A DNA stretch of 42,064 bases from M55B154 sp964486725. GTDB taxonomy: Bacteria > Spirochaetota > UBA4802 > UB4802. Within the stretch, counting starts at the first letter, position 1. Each line of letters begins with the position of its first letter. Shown piece after piece: positions 7,650 through 15,738 of the stretch. The stretch is taken from contig CAZAOK010000023.1 of the NCBI GenBank assembly GCA_964486725.1, forward strand, positions 1 to 42,064, in the 5' to 3' direction. Made by a program: the position numbers and the translations under genes. Under the pieces are notes generated by a model. That model was not told the DNA's origin. It saw only the letters and a list, made by a program, of their open reading frames with translations, and did no database searches.

Positions 7650-9707
7650 ATGAAAAATAACGGAACTAAAGAAGCAAATTATAATTATGATTTTTTTGAA
7701 ACCACAAGCGTAACAGATTTTCAATTGAAGGATTACGGAAAATCACCCGCGGGTTACCCCGTGAAAGCGGTAGCTGATTCGTATAGCGAAAAGCCCTTTT
7801 CAGGTAATTACGAAAAGCGTAAAAAGTCTCTTCTTCAACACCTGCAGAAGAATCCAGCGAAAAAGTTTATCAAGGGATACTATACCGAACTTGCCCGGCT
7901 GTACAATCAAAAGGGGCCGGTGCATAAGGGAGCCTTGAACAGTGCCCTTGATTTTATAAATAAGAGATACGATTGTGCAGATTTCGTGATGCTGGGTATT
8001 GTGCGTATACTCTACCAGTTTCGTGACAGTAAACTTCTGGATAAAAAATTTATCGGGGCAGCTGAAAAAACATTGCTGAACTTCAAGTACTGGCCTGATG
8101 AGCCCGGTATTGATTCTATGTGTACTTGGACAGAGAATCACCAGGTTATGTTTTCAGCTAACGAATACCTGGCCGGCCAGATGTTTCCGGATCAGGTATT
8201 TGCAAACTCGGGTATGACCGGGCACCAGAAGATGAGAGCGTCGCGTAAGAGACTTCTCACCTGGATGCGGTTGCGCTACCAGACAGGTTTCAGTGAATGG
8301 CTGTCTCACGTGTATTATGATGAAGACATTACGGCACTTGTCAACCTGGTGGACTTCTGTGCTGATCCTGTCATTGTACGGCAGGCACAGATCATTCTTG
8401 ATCTAATATTTTTGGATATGGCATTGAATTCGTACAAAGGGGTTTTTGGTTCAACCCATGGACGAAGCTATGCCGCGGAAAAGAAAAGCGGGCTTGTGGA
8501 ATCCACTACGGACACAGCGAAACTGCTGTTTGGTATGGGTGTCTTTTCAGGTATTGATAATATGAGCGCGGTAACCCTTGCCATAAGTTCAGAATACAGG
8601 CTGCCAACGGTGATTTCCCAGATAGCACATCATCACAACGAAGAACACATGATAAACAGGCAGCGTATGAGTTTCAGGATAAAAGACGCGAAAAAGTTCG
8701 GATTAAACAGAAAAGTTCCCGATGACGCGATGGTACTTTTGAGCATGGAAGCATATGTCCATCCAAAAACAATTCAGACTGTAATGAAACTCTTTGACAG
8801 GTATAGATGGTGGGAAAACAATTTTTTCAGCATGTTCAAAGCAAAAAAGGGACTGATACAGTTTCTCCGCTACACAGGATTGCTGCCGATTCTTGCCAGG
8901 GTAATGGAAAAGGATTTCACAAGGAATACCCGCGAAGAGGTAAATACATATACCTGTCGGACTCCCGATTACATGCTGAGCTCGGCAGTTGATTACAGGA
9001 AGGGGTACGGTGGTGATCAGCAGCATATCTGGCAGGCTACCCTGTCACCAGAAGCTGTAGTGTTTACTACTCACCCCGGTCATACTGAAAATACTTCAGC
9101 CGGATACTGGGTTGGTTCAGGTACATTACCTCGTGTTGCACAGCACGAAAATGTTCTGATCGCGTGTTACAGAATTTCACGAATGCCGGGTTTGTATATG
9201 ACCAACAGTTTGTTTATAACACACGCCTGGTTTCCTTGTGATAAATTTGATGAAGTGATAGAGAAGGGTGGGTGGATTTTCGGAAGAAAAAATGATGGTT
9301 ACATTGCACTATATTCTGCCAATGGATACTGGTGGCAGGATAAAGGTGAGGACGCCGGTAAAGAAGTTATCGCGCCGGGTAGAAATAACACATGGATATG
9401 CGAGTGTGGACGTAAAAAGGATCATGGAACCTTCAGTTTATTTGTGCAGGGAATCACATCAAGCAGGTTGCGGGTGGCAGGAGGTAAAGTTACCTATGAA
9501 TCTCCTTCAGTTGGAAATATTTCTTTCGGCTGGAAAGGCAGGTTTAAGGTAAACGGTATCCCCATGATACAAGGTGATTACCCGAGATATGATAACCACT
9601 ATTGTTTTGCCGGATATCCATCAACTGAAATCAAAATTAAAAAAGGAAGACACGCTCTTGAATTAGACCTTGAAAGAGGAATAAGAAAATCAACTTCCTG
9701 TGTATAG
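7650..9707 (+). CDS. Large uncharacterised protein, possible helical-toroid glycan-active enzyme
   Basis: A 685-residue protein I do not recognise by name. There is no signal peptide. The first about 430 residues look helix-rich with aromatic and His-rich motifs such as WTENHQVMFSANEYLAGQMFP, GFSEWLSHVYYDED and FGSTHGRSYA. The remainder, with segments like GYWVGSGTLP and NGYWWQD, looks beta-rich. This helical-then-beta layout resembles heparinase II/III or alginate-lyase-like proteins, but the resemblance is architectural only. The ATG at 7650 is preferred over an in-frame GTG at 7635 because GGAG sits 9 bases upstream of it. It closes the catabolic operon, 31 bases after the carrier gene. 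A glycan- or glycoside-degrading function is inference. Confidence 0.7.
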   Translation: MKNNGTKEANYNYDFFETTSVTDFQLKDYGKSPAGYPVKAVADSYSEKPFSGNYEKRKKSLLQHLQKNPAKKFIKGYYTELARLYNQKGPVHKGALNSALDFINKRYDCADFVMLGIVRILYQFRDSKLLDKKFIGAAEKTLLNFKYWPDEPGIDSMCTWTENHQVMFSANEYLAGQMFPDQVFANSGMTGHQKMRASRKRLLTWMRLRYQTGFSEWLSHVYYDEDITALVNLVDFCADPVIVRQAQIILDLIFLDMALNSYKGVFGSTHGRSYAAEKKSGLVESTTDTAKLLFGMGVFSGIDNMSAVTLAISSEYRLPTVISQIAHHHNEEHMINRQRMSFRIKDAKKFGLNRKVPDDAMVLLSMEAYVHPKTIQTVMKLFDRYRWWENNFFSMFKAKKGLIQFLRYTGLLPILARVMEKDFTRNTREEVNTYTCRTPDYMLSSAVDYRKGYGGDQQHIWQATLSPEAVVFTTHPGHTENTSAGYWVGSGTLPRVAQHENVLIACYRISRMPGLYMTNSLFITHAWFPCDKFDEVIEKGGWIFGRKNDGYIALYSANGYWWQDKGEDAGKEVIAPGRNNTWICECGRKKDHGTFSLFVQGITSSRLRVAGGKVTYESPSVGNISFGWKGRFKVNGIPMIQGDYPRYDNHYCFAGYPSTEIKIKKGRHALELDLERGIRKSTSCV

Positions 9708-9776
9708 ACACCTGGATGTACTGTATTTACAATACGACGCAAAATGATAGTAAAATATTCTTGCAATTGTGATTTT

Positions 9777-9805
9777 TTGTCCGATACTGTAAAAAAGAAT
9801 ATAAT
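9777..9805 (+). promoter_or_regulatory. Sigma-70-type promoter for the 9867 gene
   Basis: TTGTCC (9777-9782) and TATAAT (9800-9805) are spaced by 17 bases. The -10 is perfect and the -35 matches three of six positions including the TTG. A second TATAAT (9814-9819) lies just downstream without a good -35. The next start codon is at 9867, giving a leader of about 55 bases. Confidence 0.6.
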
Positions 9806-9866
9806 TCATGCGATATAATATCAAGAATCAGCATGAAGAATAAAACTAATTGTCGAATGCGGGATA

Positions 9867-10724
9867 ATGAAAGTTAAAATCCGTCAGCTAATTGACGTGA
9901 AAGATCAGGATCCACAGTTCACCTGCAGGATTCTTGGCGAAATTACAGCTAAGGGTAGAAAATACCGTTATAATCAGGAATTGTATAAAGATGACTTGAT
10001 TTTCCTGGATAAAGCGGGTCAGGAAGAAGCAGATATACTATATGATGAAATCGTTTACAGTTATCTCTCGTCAACTTTTCCAGTTGAATACAGGATACCG
10101 TATTCATCCATGGGATTCTATGATATTGACCGGCATCTTGAAGAACTTGATAATATCAGCGGGTACACGAAACGTAAGCGCTTTTTGTATCATATAGGTG
10201 ATATTTATACGGATGATCCCTCATCATTGATCCCTGCCAGGGTGATTACACATAACGAACCCCTTGATTACAAAAAATGGAACCAGGTTAAACGAAATAT
10301 TTCAAAAAATAAAAAAATATTTTTTCGCAACTCAGAAAATGGTATAATAGTTTTTGTTAACCTTCAACCTGAAGCTGATAATAACTTTGTTGGAAGGTTT
10401 AAGAAAAATACCGATCTAGTCACAACACTGGTTTCAAGGAAGAGAGAATCGAATATTGAGATAGCACCTGATTTTATACCCACAGAAGATGTGATATCTG
10501 TTACAAATCCCGAAGATCTTCTGATGGTCTATGAGAAAACATGTGCCCGTCTCATAATTATTGGAGAAACATTGAATGATGATTATAAACGATCTTTACT
10601 CAAGGTTCGTGAATATGATAAATTTGCACGCATGATGGTGGTTCCATCAGTAGATCCTCATAATATGGAGCATCTTCTTATGCAGATAAAGATGGTATAT
10701 AATTCTAACAGGTGGGCCGAATAA
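9867..10724 (+). CDS. Uncharacterised protein with receiver-like C-terminus
   Basis: A 285-residue cytoplasmic protein that I do not recognise. The first 170 residues are charged and rich in aromatic residues. The final about 70 residues (from NPEDLLMVYEKTCARLIIIG to the end) have the strand-helix alternation and wording (LIIIGETLNDDYKRSLLKVREYD, then MMVVPSVD) of the second half of a CheY-like receiver. The usual phospho-acceptor Asp position appears to be lost (LIIIGE instead of an Asp-ending strand). A non-phosphorylated receiver-like domain is a guess. The gene follows a good promoter at 9777-9805. It is immediately followed by another unknown gene, and the two are likely co-transcribed. 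Confidence 0.72.
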   Translation: MKVKIRQLIDVKDQDPQFTCRILGEITAKGRKYRYNQELYKDDLIFLDKAGQEEADILYDEIVYSYLSSTFPVEYRIPYSSMGFYDIDRHLEELDNISGYTKRKRFLYHIGDIYTDDPSSLIPARVITHNEPLDYKKWNQVKRNISKNKKIFFRNSENGIIVFVNLQPEADNNFVGRFKKNTDLVTTLVSRKRESNIEIAPDFIPTEDVISVTNPEDLLMVYEKTCARLIIIGETLNDDYKRSLLKVREYDKFARMMVVPSVDPHNMEHLLMQIKMVYNSNRWAE

Positions 10725-10747
10725 AATTTCCTTCGTGGAGCGAAAGA

Positions 10748-11668
10748 GTGAAAAAACCCAATAAGCGTTCTGTAATGAAGTACTTTGAGCCGGTTGATAT
10801 GGGTAACGTTCTATCCAGGGAAATGTCAGATATTGACCTTGACGGTAGTTTCGGGTATTTCGCTTATCAGAAAAAAGATAATGCCCTTTTTCTAAACAGG
10901 CTAAAACCAGAAGATATTATGAACCTTTTAAGAAAGGTAGGATTAGTCGACCATTTGAATAAAATGGGATTCGAAGATATACAGGTGGATATTGACAGGG
11001 ATGAAGCACAGATAAACTACCTTAAAATATATTATGAAGATAAAACTCCTGAAAACCTCCTGGTTGACCTGCGGGTATCTGAATCACGGTTTGTTCCGGA
11101 GAAGCGTTTTTTCGAAGAAGATAACGATATTATCACCCTCGACATGGTTGTTATCGAATGGTTATCCGCGCAAAAGCCGGAAAAGAAATTTGATCCGGAC
11201 AAACCACAACTGCCCGGCCAGAATAAACCCGGCCTTGGAAGTCTTAAATACATGATGGATATTATGTATCTTGTTGGCAAGGAAGTGGTGAAGGACGGTT
11301 TTATGGATGTACCGGATCATTTCCACGGCGCGGTAATGTACTCCAAAAAATTCAAATTCTTTAATCCATCTCACGAGGCAGTGTTGAAAGCCATGCTGAG
11401 AGACCTGAAGGGGTATTCTCTTGCAGATCTTTCGTGGGGGATGTTAACGAAAACCATTATTGACGAATCTACCGGCGAACCACAGGTGTATGATCCATCT
11501 GAACAGATATTTCCCGTATCAAGACGTATGAAAGAATATTATAAATCAAAGAAATACCATGAGAAGTTTAAAAAGGTTTACAAGAAGAAAAAGTACAGAT
11601 TTGATTATGATACAATGCTTGAGCGAAGAGAAAAAATGCTAAGTGAAAAAAAGACAGAAGAGTTATAG
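10748..11668 (+). CDS. Conserved uncharacterised protein
   Basis: A 306-residue soluble protein of unknown function. It has an acidic, mixed first half, a Pro-rich linker (DPDKPQLPGQNKPGLGSL), a helix-rich segment with DHFHGAVMYSKKF and AMLRDLKGYSLADLSWGML, and a strongly basic Lys/Tyr-rich tail (YKSKKYHEKFKKVYKKKKY) that could touch nucleic acid or membrane. I chose the GTG at 10748 because GGAG ends 7 bases before it. An in-frame GTG at 10712 would overlap the previous gene by 13 bases and lacks a clear Shine-Dalgarno. The stop at 11668 abuts the stop of the convergent minus-strand gene with no spacer. It is co-directional with the 9867 gene, suggesting a two-gene unit. Confidence 0.7.
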   Translation: MKKPNKRSVMKYFEPVDMGNVLSREMSDIDLDGSFGYFAYQKKDNALFLNRLKPEDIMNLLRKVGLVDHLNKMGFEDIQVDIDRDEAQINYLKIYYEDKTPENLLVDLRVSESRFVPEKRFFEEDNDIITLDMVVIEWLSAQKPEKKFDPDKPQLPGQNKPGLGSLKYMMDIMYLVGKEVVKDGFMDVPDHFHGAVMYSKKFKFFNPSHEAVLKAMLRDLKGYSLADLSWGMLTKTIIDESTGEPQVYDPSEQIFPVSRRMKEYYKSKKYHEKFKKVYKKKKYRFDYDTMLERREKMLSEKKTEEL

Positions 11669-12121
11669 TCAACCTTCTTTTTTTCTATACCATTTTAATG
11701 TTACCTGCATACTTTTCAGGTCGTTATGAATTGTTGATTTCAGGCTTTCCATCTTTTTAACAATATCGTTATTCTGCTCATAGACAGACTCCATCAATCT
11801 GTATATAGCGTCTTGTGCACCACTTATTTCCTTCCAAATAGCAATATCCTCTTCTTCGAATCGCTTCGAAAGCATATCAATATCAATACCAATAATCGCG
11901 GCAAGTGTTTCTTTTATTCGGTTTTCCTCGAATTTCAATTCTGACAATGAGTCAAATGTATCATTGTTCTCATCAATTAATGCTGTAATAGCATTGTAAT
12001 TTTCTGTTTTTATGAAATAGTGCAGCTGAGAGTTGTGCTGGTGGATATCATGAAGCAATTGCTGTGTTTGGTTCATGATATCCTGTAGTTGATGCAGAAG
12101 AGTTTTTACGTCATCCCTCAA
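11669..12121 (-). CDS. Coiled-coil protein downstream of fliS, possible FlgN/FliT-type flagellar chaperone
   Basis: A helix-rich protein of about 150 residues with long Leu/Ile/Gln runs and no membrane segment, the usual look of small flagellar export chaperones such as FlgN or FliT. I cannot assign either family by motif. The open frame begins upstream at 12199 inside fliS, which would give 176 residues and an 89-base overlap. A TTG at 12121 overlapping the fliS stop by 11 bases, with AAGG 11 bases upstream, gives a more usual arrangement and is used here. The start is uncertain. The tight link to fliS and the shared upstream sigma-28-like promoter support a flagellar role. The stop abuts that of the convergent gene ending at 11668. 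Confidence 0.6.
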   Translation of the reverse strand: MRDDVKTLLHQLQDIMNQTQQLLHDIHQHNSQLHYFIKTENYNAITALIDENNDTFDSLSELKFEENRIKETLAAIIGIDIDMLSKRFEEEDIAIWKEISGAQDAIYRLMESVYEQNNDIVKKMESLKSTIHNDLKSMQVTLKWYRKKEG

Positions 12122-12545
12122 TACTGAAACTGCCTTTGCCAGTAGATTGGATTTTATCTGACTTGGTTTCCTGGGCTGATATTTGATCCCACGCGTCACG
12201 AAGTTCCTGCAGCATTTTGATGACCCCGGTAATTAATTTGGGATCTTTTTGGATATTAGCTTCAAGAAGTTGCTTTTTAAAGAACATGTAGAGGTTAAAA
12301 AGGTTCTGGGAAATCTGGCCCCCATCATTCATGTTTAATGATAGTAATAACTCTGAAATGATATCCTGTGCCTTAATAATATTCGCGTTAACGATATCAT
12401 AGGTTCTGGGTTCCATATTCTCGATAGCAATGTTAAGGAACTTAATGGCACCGTCATACAGCATAACAATAAGTTTGCCCTGGTTTGCTGTGCCTATCTC
12501 TGTCTGTTTATACTGGTCATACGGAGTCCTTTTGGGTATGGCCAT
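12111..12545 (-). CDS. fliS: Flagellar export chaperone FliS
   Basis: A 144-residue FliS, the cytoplasmic chaperone that binds the C-terminal helix of flagellin and prevents premature polymerisation before export. Seen: the N-terminal YDQYKQTEI followed by GKLIVMLYDGAIKFLNIA, the core FliS signature, and the later NLFNLYMFFKKQLLEANI and LQELRDAWDQIS helices. Length is typical. The ATG at 12545 is preferred over the TTG at 12548 because the G-rich Shine-Dalgarno AGGGGGG lies 5 bases from the ATG. It is followed by the coiled-coil gene with a short overlap. A sigma-28-like promoter is visible upstream at 12594-12621. Neither flagellin nor fliD is in the window. Confidence 0.93.
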   Translation of the reverse strand: MAIPKRTPYDQYKQTEIGTANQGKLIVMLYDGAIKFLNIAIENMEPRTYDIVNANIIKAQDIISELLLSLNMNDGGQISQNLFNLYMFFKKQLLEANIQKDPKLITGVIKMLQELRDAWDQISAQETKSDKIQSTGKGSFSIEG

Positions 12546-12593
12546 CAATTCCCCCCTCGATTATTTAAGTAACATTGAATAGTTCTGCATTTA

Positions 12594-12621
12594 ATATCGT
12601 ATGAAAATATACTAAACTTTA
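12594..12621 (-). promoter_or_regulatory. Sigma-28-like (flagellar) promoter upstream of fliS
   Basis: On the minus strand TAAAGTTT (12621 down to 12614) is followed after 12 bases by TACGATAT (12601 down to 12594). The flagellar sigma-28 consensus is TAAAGTTT-N11-GCCGATAA, and the Bacillus sigma-D form ends in GATAT. The -35 is a perfect match and the CGATA core of the -10 is kept, with the spacer one base long. It lies about 50 bases before the fliS start, which fits a late flagellar promoter independent of purC upstream. Confidence 0.6.
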
Positions 12622-12630
12622 TCCATAAAA

Positions 12631-13515
12631 TCAAGTCCAGATGCCTTCAATTCGGTGCAGAATCTCTTCATATTTTTCCATAGTTTTACTTACAATATCA
12701 TCAGGTAGCGGAGGCGGGGGCGAATTCTTATCCCAGCTTGTGGTTTCCAGGTAATCCCTGATAAATTGCTTGTCAAAGCTAAGTGGAGAAACACCGGGTT
12801 CGTAGGTATCCGCGTCCCAGAAACGGGAGCTGTCCGGTGTGAGCACCTCGTCTATGAGTACAATTTCATTACCAGGAAAACCGAATTCAAGCTTTGTGTC
12901 GGCCAGCACGATACCTGCTTTCAGAAGATGCTCCCGCGCGTAATCATAAATCTGCAGGGTAAGATGGGCAAGTTTCTCTGAAGTTTCAGCACCGATTGTC
13001 TTTTTCATGTAATCAATGGATATATTTTCATCATGCCCTGTATCAGCCTTGGTCGCGGGGGTGAAAATGGGAGAAGGAAGTTCTTCAGCCAGCTGCAGTC
13101 CTTCAGGAAGGTCAATACCGCATATTTTACCGGTTTTTTTGTAATCCTTCCAGCCACTTCCAATGATATAACCACGGGCAACACATTCGAAATCAATTCG
13201 CTTCGCCTTTCTTACAAGCACCGAACGATCCTTCAGCATTTCAGGAAAATCGCAAAAAGGTTTTGGAAATTTGGAAAAATCAGTTTCAACAAGGTGATTC
13301 TTGGCAAATTCAATATGTTTAAACCAGAGGTTGGATATCTTGTTAAGAATTATGCCTTTTCCAGGAATACCATTGGGGAAAACGTAATCAAAGGCTGAAA
13401 CCCTGTCGGTAGATACAATAATTAAATGTTCACTGTCAACACGATAAACATCACGAACTTTACCGCTGAACAATCGTCGTGCTCCAGGTATCTTTGTGCT
13501 GGTTAGTGATTCCAT
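12631..13515 (-). CDS. purC: Phosphoribosylaminoimidazole-succinocarboxamide synthase
   Basis: SAICAR synthetase of purine biosynthesis: it joins CAIR and aspartate with ATP hydrolysis. The 294-residue protein carries the N-terminal GKVRDVYRVD ATP-loop, STDRVSAFDYVFPNGIPGKG, the RGYIIGSGWKDYKKTG segment, and IVLIDEVLTPDSSRFWDADTY near residue 215, all hallmarks of the family in its longer (eukaryote-like and spirochaete/proteobacterial) form. AGGAG lies 8 bases before the ATG at 13515. It lies 35 bases after gatB in the same direction, so the two may be co-transcribed. Confidence 0.96.
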   Translation of the reverse strand: MESLTSTKIPGARRLFSGKVRDVYRVDSEHLIIVSTDRVSAFDYVFPNGIPGKGIILNKISNLWFKHIEFAKNHLVETDFSKFPKPFCDFPEMLKDRSVLVRKAKRIDFECVARGYIIGSGWKDYKKTGKICGIDLPEGLQLAEELPSPIFTPATKADTGHDENISIDYMKKTIGAETSEKLAHLTLQIYDYAREHLLKAGIVLADTKLEFGFPGNEIVLIDEVLTPDSSRFWDADTYEPGVSPLSFDKQFIRDYLETTSWDKNSPPPPLPDDIVSKTMEKYEEILHRIEGIWT

Positions 13516-13550
13516 TTAATATGCTCCTGAAAATTATTTTATACTACTGC

Positions 13551-14984
13551 TTACGATAAGAGTTTCTTTGTCAGTATTTCGTTAACCATCTGGGGATTTG
13601 CCTTACCACGGGATTCTTTCATCACCTGGCCTACGAGAAATTTCAAAGCCTTTTCTTTCCCATTCCTGTAATCTTCAACAGATTGTGGATTGTTCTTGAT
13701 CGCGTTATCTACCAATTCTTCAATGGCACCACTGTCGGTAACCTGTTCAAGACCTTTTTCTTTTATAAGACTCTCAGGATCTTTTCCTGTAGATATCATG
13801 TCTTCAAATACAGTCTTTGCAATTTTACCACTTATGGTATTATTTTCGATAAGTTTTAACAAAGTGGCAAGTTTTAACGGGGTTACAGGGAAATCATCGA
13901 TTTTTTCAGAGTCAGAGATTTTCCCCATGAGTTCACTCATTATCCAGTTGGATGCTTTTTTCGGATTCACATTTTCGCTGATTACTGACTCGTAATAATT
14001 GGCAAGCTGGAAGGTTGATGTAAGAACCTCCGCGTCGTATTCAGGTATTTCATACTGTTGGATAAAGCGGTTACGTTTTTCAAAGGGAAGTTCAGGCATC
14101 TGATCCTTCATTTCCTGGATCATCTCATTATTGATTTCCATTGGGGGAAGGTCGGGTTCAGGAAAATAACGGTAATCATGGGCTTCCTCTTTTGAACGCA
14201 TGCTGTATGTAAGATTTGTATTGGCATCCCAGAGCCGTGTTTCCTGGATAATACGTTCACCGTCATCAAGCATGGCAGCCTGTCTCTTGATCTCGTAATC
14301 AATAGATAATTTAACTGCCCTGAAGCTGTTCAGGTTCTTTATTTCAACCTTTTCACCGAATTTCTTTATTCCCTTTTCGCGAAGTGATATGTTCACATCA
14401 CAACGCAAACTTCCTTCTTCCATGTTGCAATCAGATACCTGTAGATATTTCAATATGGCCTTCATGTTCATAAGGTACTGGTATGCTTCTTCTGATGTGG
14501 TTATATCAGGTTCTGATACGATCTCGATAAGGGGGACCCCGGTTCGGTTAAAATCGACATAGGATACTTTTTTTGAAGGGTCTTCAGAATGAATATTTTT
14601 ACCCGCGTCTTCCTCAAGATGCAGTCTTGTTATTCCAATTCTTGCTGGTCCCTTATCTGTGGTAACGTCAATAAAACCGTCATAGCATACCGGTTTATCA
14701 TACTGGGATATCTGGTATGCTTTTGGAAGATCAGGGTAAAAGTAATTTTTCCTGTCGAACTTGCTGTATTCAGAAATTTTACAGTTCAATGCCAGTCCCG
14801 CGAGAATAGCTTTTCGTAATACTTCCTGGTTTAAAACCGGAAGGACACCGGGAAGCCCCAGGCATACCGGGCAAATATTAGTATTCGCGTCTGATCCGAA
14901 TCTGGTAGAGCAACCGCAAAATATTTTTGATTCAGTATTTAACTGGACATGAACTTCCAGTCCGATAACAGCCTCGTATTTCAT
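13551..14984 (-). CDS. gatB: Aspartyl/glutamyl-tRNA(Asn/Gln) amidotransferase subunit B
   Basis: GatB binds misacylated Glu-tRNA(Gln) or Asp-tRNA(Asn) and, with GatA and GatC, converts it to the amide form. The protein starts MKYEAVIGLEVHVQLNTESK, contains the zinc-site Cys residues (IFCGCSTRF, then NICPVCLGLPGVLPVLN), the YFYPDLPKAYQISQYD segment, and ends with the YqeY-like tail region (VGQVMKESRGKANPQMVNEIL). The ATG at 14984 gives 477 residues, the standard length. It has AGGGG 6 bases upstream, and the open frame further upstream has no family similarity. GatA and GatC are not in the window. Confidence 0.97.
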   Translation of the reverse strand: MKYEAVIGLEVHVQLNTESKIFCGCSTRFGSDANTNICPVCLGLPGVLPVLNQEVLRKAILAGLALNCKISEYSKFDRKNYFYPDLPKAYQISQYDKPVCYDGFIDVTTDKGPARIGITRLHLEEDAGKNIHSEDPSKKVSYVDFNRTGVPLIEIVSEPDITTSEEAYQYLMNMKAILKYLQVSDCNMEEGSLRCDVNISLREKGIKKFGEKVEIKNLNSFRAVKLSIDYEIKRQAAMLDDGERIIQETRLWDANTNLTYSMRSKEEAHDYRYFPEPDLPPMEINNEMIQEMKDQMPELPFEKRNRFIQQYEIPEYDAEVLTSTFQLANYYESVISENVNPKKASNWIMSELMGKISDSEKIDDFPVTPLKLATLLKLIENNTISGKIAKTVFEDMISTGKDPESLIKEKGLEQVTDSGAIEELVDNAIKNNPQSVEDYRNGKEKALKFLVGQVMKESRGKANPQMVNEILTKKLLS

Positions 14985-15039
14985 GTGTTTCCCCTGCAGG
15001 TTGGTAAAAAAACTTTTGTAACGATTTACGTATCCTTGT

Positions 15040-15068
15040 TTCCTATTGAAACAATCAATTTTTGTCAA
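15040..15068 (-). promoter_or_regulatory. Candidate gatB promoter
   Basis: On the minus strand a perfect TTGACA (15068 down to 15063) is followed after 17 bases by TAGGAA (15045 down to 15040), a weak -10. It sits about 55 bases before the gatB ATG at 14984. Good -35, poor -10, so only moderately likely. Confidence 0.3.
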
Positions 15069-15102
15069 GAACAATGGGCAATAATAAAACAAGCTGGACA
15101 GG

Positions 15103-15648
15103 ATGAAGCGGCATTTTGTACTATTCTATCATATGATAACTGAAAAAAGAAAATATATTTTGCTAATAACCGGTATTTTGATATCTGCCTTGCTGGCGGG
15201 ACTTTGCGGTGGACGTTTGCTTGGTAATGTGATGTTGCAGCAACTTGTACTTCAACAGTCTTCACTTTCCATTTTCATAGTTAGACCGGTGGCTGAATAC
15301 AGGTATGTGATGAATTTACTGTCCAGTGAGAACGAACTGGACAGGTTAGCCGGTTATTATTCGCTTTCAACATATGGTATGGTAGACAATCGTTTTCTTG
15401 AAGAACGTTTTAAACGTGAAGGATCCGAATATATAAAAAGAACAATAATATGGCTTATTTCCAATAAAATGGAAAAGCGAAATATTCATTTCTTCAGCGA
15501 GATTTTCAAGACTACATCACGTACTGTAAAAGAGCAAATTCTCGAGTCAATATACAGGTATGATAAAAATGAATTTAACAGGTTTATCGATGAAAATAAT
15601 GTTTCTACTGATCTTATTAAGGATATTGTCGGACAAGAATCTTTGTGA
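15103..15648 (+). CDS. Single-pass membrane-anchored protein of unknown function
   Basis: A 181-residue protein with one hydrophobic segment at about residues 19-42 (YILLITGILISALLAGLCGG) followed by a helical, charged domain of about 140 residues. The domain has short repeats of helix pairs (LDRLAGYYSLSTYGMVDN, then YIKRTIIWLISNKMEKRN) reminiscent of HEAT-like repeats, and probably faces the periplasm. An internal ATG at 15133 is an alternative start that keeps the membrane helix. It is divergent from gatB and precedes nadD by about 90 bases. I do not recognise the family. Confidence 0.65.
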   Translation: MKRHFVLFYHMITEKRKYILLITGILISALLAGLCGGRLLGNVMLQQLVLQQSSLSIFIVRPVAEYRYVMNLLSSENELDRLAGYYSLSTYGMVDNRFLEERFKREGSEYIKRTIIWLISNKMEKRNIHFFSEIFKTTSRTVKEQILESIYRYDKNEFNRFIDENNVSTDLIKDIVGQESL

Positions 15649-15738
15649 GAATTATACTTGACTATTATATATGGTAAACAGTAATTGAATCAGCATTCTT
15701 ATAGCCATAATATCCAATCAAATGGACAGGGCAGTAGA

